A stretch of DNA of 64,000 nucleotides, taken from assembly GCA_946554445.1 (NCBI GenBank), contig CAMNSD010000005.1, forward strand, positions 62,001-126,000, written 5' to 3'. A program made the translations under genes and the position numbers. The DNA is from an uncultured Lachnospiraceae bacterium. GTDB taxonomy: Bacteria > Bacillota > Clostridia > Lachnospirales > Lachnospiraceae. The notes beneath the pieces were generated by a model that saw only the letters and a program-made list of their open reading frames with translations, was not told the DNA's origin and ran no database searches. Positions within the stretch are counted from its first letter, which is position 1, and each line of letters opens with the position of its first letter. Of this stretch, positions 58,654-64,000 are shown piece by piece.

Positions 58654-60066
58654 GTGGCTGATGATCGCAATAAGATAGCTAAATATAGAAGACCGATCAA
58701 TCTGAATATCGGTATGGTGATCTTTGCCGTGATCTTTATCTATGTAGTGATCTGTGTAGTTATGTATTTTAAGACGGATCATATTGTAGGATACAGCGTT
58801 ATGGAAGGATCCCTTACTTCCAATAAAATTTATAAGGGAATTGCCCTGCGGGAGGAAGAGGTTGTGACCAGCCAGGATGCAGGGTATATTAATTATTTTG
58901 CGAGAGAGGGCGAGCGCGTTGCGGCTCGAAATTTAGTCTATACGATTGATGAGACCGGTAGGCTTTCCGATTATATCAAGGCCAGTGAGAGCGGGGAGAA
59001 TACGCTATCGGAATCGGATCTGGCTGAATTAAAGACGGAGATCACATCATTTACGAACCGTTTTGACAGCAGACAGTTTGGCGAAGTCTATAATTTTAAA
59101 CATAATGTGGAAGGAACCGTCATAAAACTCGCCAATTATAATATTTTGGAAAATGCGGATGCCTTAAACGATGCTTCCGGCACTTCTTTGATCAATTATC
59201 GCTATGCGGATAAAAGTGGAATTGCGGTTTTTGCCACAGACGGCTATGAGAACCTGACACTGCAGGATATGAAGGCAGAGTATTTTGATGAGGAGAACTA
59301 TGAGAAAAAATACCTTGTGAATAATGATCTGGTGGCGGCGGGGGATCCAGTCTATAAACTTTGTAAAAATGAGGACTGGTCCATTGTTGTCCAGGCGGAG
59401 AGAGAACTTTTGGACGCTCTGGAAAAAGAATGGCAGGAAGGTAAAGATGTCTATGTGGAGGTGCGGTTTTTAAAGAATCAGTACACTGCCTGGGGTAAAG
59501 TGGATATCTTTACAAACGAAGAGGGCGATAGCTTTGTTTCCCTTACTTTTACCAATTCCATGATCACGTTCTGTACAGATAGGTTTATTGACATCGAACT
59601 TCTTTTGGAGGAGGAAAAGGGACTCAAAATTCCCAATACATCGATTGTGCAAAAAGAGTTCTTTATTGTGCCAAAGTCTTATGTGACAAAGGGCGGTAAA
59701 CGCGGAGAGTACGGTGTTTTATTGGAGACCTATGACGATGACGGAAATGCGATCACACAGTTTATAGAGACGCCAATCTATCATGAGACAGAGACAGACT
59801 ATTATTTGGACGATACGGTGCTGCGGGCCGGCAATTACATTATCAAGCCGGAATCAACAGAAAAGTTTGCCATCAGCTATACGGGTACTTTGACAGGTGT
59901 GTATAATATCAATAAAGGATATGCAGATTTTAAAGAAATTAGCGTCCTGTATCATAATGAGGAATATTCGGTGGTGAAATCTAATACGATGTATGGTTTG
60001 AATGTATACGATTATATTGTGTTAGATGCATCCATGGTGGGGGATAATGAATTTATCTATGATTAA
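58654..60066 (+). CDS. HlyD-like membrane protein with efflux-adaptor domains
   Basis: 470 residues. A cytoplasmic N-terminus of ~20 residues, one membrane helix (~20-38, IGMVIFAVIFIYVVICVVMYF), then an extracytoplasmic region with two lipoyl/beta-barrel-like halves (QDAGYINYFAREGERVAARNLVYTIDETG and VEGTVIKLANYN) as in HlyD adaptors. No ABC transporter lies beside it. Starts at GTG 58654 after GAGAAGGAG. It overlaps yggS by 20 bp. Position next to yggS-sepF suggests a division- or envelope-linked task, which is inference. Confidence 0.75.
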   Translation: MADDRNKIAKYRRPINLNIGMVIFAVIFIYVVICVVMYFKTDHIVGYSVMEGSLTSNKIYKGIALREEEVVTSQDAGYINYFAREGERVAARNLVYTIDETGRLSDYIKASESGENTLSESDLAELKTEITSFTNRFDSRQFGEVYNFKHNVEGTVIKLANYNILENADALNDASGTSLINYRYADKSGIAVFATDGYENLTLQDMKAEYFDEENYEKKYLVNNDLVAAGDPVYKLCKNEDWSIVVQAERELLDALEKEWQEGKDVYVEVRFLKNQYTAWGKVDIFTNEEGDSFVSLTFTNSMITFCTDRFIDIELLLEEEKGLKIPNTSIVQKEFFIVPKSYVTKGGKRGEYGVLLETYDDDGNAITQFIETPIYHETETDYYLDDTVLRAGNYIIKPESTEKFAISYTGTLTGVYNINKGYADFKEISVLYHNEEYSVVKSNTMYGLNVYDYIVLDASMVGDNEFIYD

Positions 60067-60754
60067 GGAAAATCTTGACAGCGTAAAACAAAATATTAAG
60101 AAAGCCTGCGATGCATGTGGACGTGCCGAGGAGTCGGTAAAGCTGATTGCAGTGAGTAAGACCAAGCCTGTTGAGGATATTGAACAAGCTTATGCTTATG
60201 GCTGCCGGGATTTTGGGGAAAATAAGGTGCAGGAACTTGTGGACAAATATGAGAAGATGCCGAAGGACATCAGATGGCATATGATTGGACACCTGCAGCG
60301 CAATAAAGTAAAATATATTGTTGATAAAGTGTATTTAATCCATAGCGTGGATTCCATACGGCTGGCAGAGGAGATCAGTAAAGAGGCGGTAAAGAAGAAT
60401 CTGACGGTTTCTGTTTTGGTAGAAGTCAATGTGTCTGGGGAAGAGAGTAAATTTGGCGCATCTTCGGAGGAGGCGCTGCGTCTGGTGGAGGAAATCGCCA
60501 AATTACCTGGAATCTGTGTAAAAGGTTTGATGACAATAGCGCCTTTTGTTGAAAATGCAGAGGAAAACAGACTATACTTTGCAAAATTAAAACAAATTTA
60601 TGTTGACATAATACAAAAAAACATTGATAATGTTTGTATGGAAGAACTTTCTATGGGGATGACCGGTGACTATGAAGTTGCGATAACAGAAGGCGCGACA
60701 TATGTCAGAGTCGGTACAGGCATTTTTGGAGAAAGACATTATAATACTGTTTAG
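60047..60754 (+). CDS. yggS: YggS family PLP-binding protein (PLPBP, YlmE-like)
   Basis: 235 residues. Cytosolic PLP-homeostasis protein. LIAVSKTKPVEDIEQAYAYGCRDFGENKVQEL contains the PLP lysine (SKTKP). Further motifs are WHMIGHLQRNKVKYI, HSVDS, LVEVNVSGEESKFG and LSMGMTGDYEVAITEGATYVRVGTGIFG. The ATG at 60047 follows GTGGGGG; it overlaps the preceding gene. The yggS-sepF pair (ylmE-ylmF in Bacillus) is a conserved part of the division gene neighbourhood. Confidence 0.94.
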   Translation: MNLSMIKENLDSVKQNIKKACDACGRAEESVKLIAVSKTKPVEDIEQAYAYGCRDFGENKVQELVDKYEKMPKDIRWHMIGHLQRNKVKYIVDKVYLIHSVDSIRLAEEISKEAVKKNLTVSVLVEVNVSGEESKFGASSEEALRLVEEIAKLPGICVKGLMTIAPFVENAEENRLYFAKLKQIYVDIIQKNIDNVCMEELSMGMTGDYEVAITEGATYVRVGTGIFGERHYNTV

Positions 60755-60807
60755 TATACATAAGTTGAGTAAGAATAATAAGTCTGACAGACATGGAGGA
60801 TGCAGTA

Positions 60808-61308
60808 ATGAGTGTGATGGATAAGTTTTTAAATGCCATGAAACTGAACGATGAAGAAGATGATGGGTACTATGACGATGACTTCTATGACGATGATCCG
60901 GAACCGTTAAAAAAGCCAAGCCAGATGAAGGATAACGCTTCCATAGAGGAGGACAAGGGGATTCGCAAGGCTTCTCCGAAAGTAACGCCGATGCCGAAGA
61001 GTAAGAAGATGACTGGAAACGGCATGGAGGTCTGCGTGATCAAGCCGACAACGGTGGAGGATGCCAGAGAGATTACAGAGACGTTGTTAGCAAATCGGAC
61101 GGTGGTTTTAAATCTGGAAGGTTTAGATGTGGATATTGCCCAGAGAATTATTGATTTTACTTCCGGTTCCTGTTTTGCAATGTCGGGAAATTTACAGAAG
61201 ATTTCTCACTATATTTTTATCATCACACCGGCAAGCGTGGATATTTCCGGAGACTTCCAGGAGATATTATCCGGTTCCTTTGATGTTCCAATTGACAATG
61301 GCTTTTGA
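60808..61308 (+). CDS. sepF: Cell division protein SepF
   Basis: 166 residues. SepF binds FtsZ and membranes and shapes the septum. A short N-terminal amphipathic helix (MSVMDKFLNAMKL) precedes an acidic linker (DEEDDGYYDDDFYDDDPEP) and a conserved C-terminal domain (VCVIKPTTVEDAREITETLLANRTVVLNLEGLDVDIAQRIIDFTSGSCFAMSGNLQKISHYIFIITPASVDISGDFQ). The ATG at 60808 is 8 nt after GGAGG. Confidence 0.94.
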   Translation: MSVMDKFLNAMKLNDEEDDGYYDDDFYDDDPEPLKKPSQMKDNASIEEDKGIRKASPKVTPMPKSKKMTGNGMEVCVIKPTTVEDAREITETLLANRTVVLNLEGLDVDIAQRIIDFTSGSCFAMSGNLQKISHYIFIITPASVDISGDFQEILSGSFDVPIDNGF

Positions 61309-61363
61309 TAGAGGATACCGGTGATGACAGGAGTTATATAAGAAAGATACGATATTGATGAAA

Positions 61364-61396
61364 TAGACTTCCTGGCAGTCGTTGTCGGGAAGTCTA
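61364..61396 (+). terminator. Hairpin between sepF and aroB
   Basis: TAGACTTCC/GGAAGTCTA, a 9-bp stem (61364-61372 with 61388-61396) with a 15-nt loop and a short T-rich tail, 55 bp after the sepF stop. Confidence 0.5.
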
Positions 61397-61423
61397 TTCT
61401 TGATTAGGAAGGCAGGAGAGAAG

Positions 61424-62533
61424 ATGGCAAATCGGATGACCATAAATTATGAAAAAAAACCATGCTATGATATTGTTTTTACGAAGGACTTTGATCTGCT
61501 TATGGATGAACTGCAGGCTTTTGAAGTAGAGAACAGGAGAGTGGCGGTGATTGCGGATACCAATACGGCCGCTTTGTTTGGCGATACGGTCAAAGGTATT
61601 CTGGAGGGACATTGCCGAAAGGTGATCCTTCACGTATTTCCAGCCGGAGAAGCGAATAAGACCTTAGATACTGTGAAGGAAATTTATAAGGATTTAATTG
61701 CGGAACAGTTTGACCGTAAAGATCTGTTGATCGCGCTTGGTGGCGGGGTGGTGGGAGATATTACCGGTTATGCGGCGGCTACCTATCTGCGAGGGGTTGA
61801 TTTTATCCAGATTCCTACCACGCTGATTGCCCAGTCTGACAGCAGTATCGGCGGCAAGACAGGGGTTGATTTTGATGGCTACAAGAACATGGTAGGCGCT
61901 TTCTATATGCCCAGGCTGGTCTACATGAATATCGGGACCTTGAAAGAGCTGGACGACAGGCAGTTTTATGCGGGATTTGCCGAGGTGATGAAGCATGGAC
62001 TGATCAAGGACGCCGCTTTCTATGAATGGCTTTTGGACAATATGTATGAGATTCACGACAGGGATCTGGAAGTGTTGGAAGAGATGGTTATGAGAAGCTG
62101 CAGTGTCAAAAAGCTTGTGGTGGAGAAGGATCCCACAGAGAAGGGAGACAGAGCGCTGCTTAATTTTGGGCATACCATTGGTCATGCCATCGAAAAGGCC
62201 ATGCATTTTGAGATGCTGCATGGGGAGTGTATTTCCTTAGGAATGGTGGCGGCAGCTTATATTTCTTGGAAACATAACTGGCTGTCCATGGAGGAATACT
62301 ATGAAGTGCGGGATATGTTCGTCCCCTTCAATCTGCCGATCAGCATTGATACCATCAATCCGGAGGAAATCGTGCAGTTGACCAAATCTGATAAGAAGAT
62401 GGAGGCGGGACAGATTAAGTTCGTGCTGTTAAAAAAAGTCGGAAAGGCAGTCATTGACAGGAATGTTACGGATGAGGAACTTCTGGATGCTGTCAGGGAA
62501 ATCTATTTTAGCGATGAGGATATGCGGGAATGA
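61424..62533 (+). CDS. aroB: 3-dehydroquinate synthase
   Basis: 369 residues. NAD-dependent conversion of DAHP to 3-dehydroquinate, second step of the shikimate pathway, like the distant aroA. Motifs: ALGGGVVGDITGYAAATYLRGVDFIQIPTTLIAQSDSSIGGKTGVD and GYKNMVGAFYMP; metal ligands E in FAEVMKHGL, H in NFGHTIGHAIE and in HGECISLGM. The ATG at 61424 follows GCAGGAG; the frame is open to 61382 without a better site. It overlaps lspA by 4 bp (ATGA). Confidence 0.96.
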   Translation: MANRMTINYEKKPCYDIVFTKDFDLLMDELQAFEVENRRVAVIADTNTAALFGDTVKGILEGHCRKVILHVFPAGEANKTLDTVKEIYKDLIAEQFDRKDLLIALGGGVVGDITGYAAATYLRGVDFIQIPTTLIAQSDSSIGGKTGVDFDGYKNMVGAFYMPRLVYMNIGTLKELDDRQFYAGFAEVMKHGLIKDAAFYEWLLDNMYEIHDRDLEVLEEMVMRSCSVKKLVVEKDPTEKGDRALLNFGHTIGHAIEKAMHFEMLHGECISLGMVAAAYISWKHNWLSMEEYYEVRDMFVPFNLPISIDTINPEEIVQLTKSDKKMEAGQIKFVLLKKVGKAVIDRNVTDEELLDAVREIYFSDEDMRE

Positions 62534-63057
62534 GTTTGAAGAAGAAAATTTTTCTGTTCCTGGATCTGCTGGTGATTGCCGGTTTGATTACGCTGGATCA
62601 GTATACGAAATATCTGGCAATCATCCATTTAAAGGATAAGCCGGCCTATAATATCGTGAGTGGGGTATTGGAATTAAATTATTTGGAGAACAAAGGGGCC
62701 GCCTTTGGGGTGCTGCCCAATCAAAAGATTTTCTTTATATTTGTGGCAATCGTGATCACCAGTGTGGTGGGGTATGTACTTTATAAGGTGCCGGACAAAA
62801 AGAAATATACAAAGTTGCATCTTTTATTCAGTCTGATCGTAGCAGGATCCATTGGCAACATGATTGACAGGATACGGTATGATTATGTAGTGGATTTCAT
62901 TTATTTTGTGCGCCTTAATTTTCCAATCTTTAATGTGGCGGATATTTACGTGTCGATTGCGGCTGTCTTTTTGATTATTTTGTTGTTGTTTGTTTATAAG
63001 GAAAAAGATCTTTATTTTATCAGCTTTAAGCAGAAGAGATATCGGGAATTTAAATAG
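62530..63057 (+). CDS. lspA: Lipoprotein signal peptidase (signal peptidase II)
   Basis: 175 residues with four membrane segments. Cleaves lipidated prolipoproteins before the lipobox cysteine. Family motifs: LDQYTKYLAI, ENKGAAFGVL, GSIGNMIDRIRYDYVVDFIYF (first catalytic Asp at NxxDR) and FNVADIYVSIAAV (second catalytic Asp). It has a likely in-window substrate in the D,D-carboxypeptidase lipoprotein. Overlaps aroB; rluD follows 12 bp later. Confidence 0.95.
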   Translation: MSLKKKIFLFLDLLVIAGLITLDQYTKYLAIIHLKDKPAYNIVSGVLELNYLENKGAAFGVLPNQKIFFIFVAIVITSVVGYVLYKVPDKKKYTKLHLLFSLIVAGSIGNMIDRIRYDYVVDFIYFVRLNFPIFNVADIYVSIAAVFLIILLLFVYKEKDLYFISFKQKRYREFK

Positions 63058-63069
63058 AAAAGGGAATTT

Positions 63070-63978
63070 ATGGAACAGTTTACCTATCAGATCGGAATTG
63101 AGGAAGATGATGAGCGGATTGATAAATGGATCAGTAATGTGCTCACGGATCTTTCCCGTACTTATATTCAGAAATGTATCAAAGAAGGACAGGTGTTTGT
63201 CAATGATGTCCCAAGAAAGGCAAGCTATCGGCTCAAGGTGGATGATGAGATTGTATTTCAGATTCCGGAAGCGGTGGAGCCGGCCGTTGAAGCAGAGGAT
63301 ATTCCCCTGTCGGTTCTTTATGAGGATGAGGATGTTCTGATCGTGGATAAACCTAAAGGTATGGTCGTGCATCCGGCGCCTGGGCATTATAGCGGCACTC
63401 TGGTCAATGCGGTATTATATCACTGTAAGGGGCAGCTTTCTGGGATAAACGGTGTCTTAAGGCCTGGTATTGTACACCGCATTGACCGGGATACCACGGG
63501 TTCCTTAGTTATCTGTAAGAACGACCGGGCGCACAGGGAGATTGCGGTTCAGCTAAAAGATCATTCCATGACCAGAAGTTATCGGGCTATCGTTCACGGC
63601 GTATTGAAGGCAGATGAAGGGACGGTGGATGCTGCCATCGGCAGGGATGAGAAGGACCGTAGGAGAATGGCGGTCAATGAGAAGAATGGCAAACCGGCGG
63701 TGACGCATTATAAAGTGCTGGAACGCTTCCGGGAATATACCTATATAGAATGTCGGCTGGAGACCGGCCGTACCCATCAAATCCGGGTGCATATGACGTC
63801 TATCGGGCATCCGCTTTTGGGGGATGAGGTATATGGCAGCCGCAAGTCGCCTTTCCGATTAGAGGGACAGACACTGCATGCATATACGCTTGGCTTTATA
63901 CATCCAAGCACACAGGAATATTTAGAGGTGTGCGCTCCTCTTCCAGGCTATTTTGCGCATTTGCTTGAGGTTTTATAA
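63070..63978 (+). CDS. rluD: RluD-type 23S rRNA pseudouridine synthase
   Basis: 302 residues. N-terminal S4 domain (DERIDKWISNVLTDLSRTYIQKCIKEGQVFVN) and RluA-family catalytic domain: IVDKPKGMVVHPAPG, RPGIVHRIDRDTTGSLVI (catalytic Asp in HRxDRDTxG), GRTHQIRVHM and GDEVYG. The target is inferred to be 23S rRNA positions as for RluD; the precise uridines are unknown. lspA-rluD adjacency is conserved in Firmicutes. Ends 22 bp from the window edge. Confidence 0.92.
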   Translation: MEQFTYQIGIEEDDERIDKWISNVLTDLSRTYIQKCIKEGQVFVNDVPRKASYRLKVDDEIVFQIPEAVEPAVEAEDIPLSVLYEDEDVLIVDKPKGMVVHPAPGHYSGTLVNAVLYHCKGQLSGINGVLRPGIVHRIDRDTTGSLVICKNDRAHREIAVQLKDHSMTRSYRAIVHGVLKADEGTVDAAIGRDEKDRRRMAVNEKNGKPAVTHYKVLERFREYTYIECRLETGRTHQIRVHMTSIGHPLLGDEVYGSRKSPFRLEGQTLHAYTLGFIHPSTQEYLEVCAPLPGYFAHLLEVL

Positions 63979-64000
63979 TAGATTTCGAAGTAGAATTTAC

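Overview
The window looks like a chromosomal segment of an anaerobic, low-to-mid GC Gram-positive bacterium of the Clostridia, most likely family Lachnospiraceae. The evidence is the conserved gene order (rpmB / asp23-like / fakA-like / recG; mutS-mutL-miaA-aluminium-resistance PLP protein; radC-mreBCD-mrdA-minCDE-rodA-mgsA; yggS-sepF; lspA-rluD), a GerW/YtfJ sporulation protein, Rpn-type PD-(D/E)XK proteins, consensus Gram-positive Shine-Dalgarno sites, and several conserved hypothetical proteins of the kind common in that family. No rRNA, tRNA, CRISPR array, phage or intact insertion sequence was recognised.

Layout. 1-2.3 kb (minus): aromatic amino-acid genes tyrA and aroA (aroA runs off the left edge). 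2.4-7.3 kb: an EF-G-like GTPase, then a two-gene unit of a cytoplasmic ParB-like/BMP-domain protein and a metallophosphoesterase. 7.3-8.6 kb: an Erm-type 23S rRNA methyltransferase with its own promoter and a leader-peptide/inverted-repeat region that looks like translational attenuation. 8.7-11.9 kb: leuS and a coupled hypothetical gene. 12-14.3 kb: one intact and one internally deleted Rpn-family nuclease, each behind a strong promoter and structured leader. 14.3-16.5 kb: a PHP-type histidinol phosphatase, then three minus-strand hypotheticals, one a tiny cysteine-rich protein with an exact internal repeat. 16.6-19.9 kb: NusG-domain-II protein, Gx transporter, ruvAB, zapA. 19.9-25 kb: U32 peptidase, then a SEDS (FtsW-like)/class B PBP pair. 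25.2-28.7 kb: an ECF sigma factor operon with membrane protein and ABC transporter. 28.7-33 kb: a degenerate HD-GYP protein (minus), DUF2953-GerW pair, small membrane protein, J-domain protein, rpmB (minus).

33-47 kb: Asp23-like, FakA-like kinase, recG, DegV (fatty-acid binding), miaB, mutS, mutL, miaA and a methionine gamma-lyase-like protein, i.e. lipid phosphorylation, DNA repair and tRNA modification. 47-58 kb: a cell-shape and division-site block (radC, mreBCD, mrdA, minCDE, rodA) followed by mgsA and a D,D-carboxypeptidase lipoprotein. 58-64 kb: a P-loop orphan, an HlyD-like membrane protein, yggS, sepF, aroB, lspA and an RluD-type pseudouridine synthase.

The most notable non-textbook signals are the erm leader region; a dispersed family of two-module palindromes confined to intergenic spaces between 32.6 and 55.5 kb; the ParB-like/BMP fusion with its phosphoesterase; the cysteine-rich peptide with an exact 38-bp repeat; and the HD-GYP protein whose HD motif reads YD. 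Start codons were chosen by Shine-Dalgarno position and often lie downstream of the longest possible reading frame.
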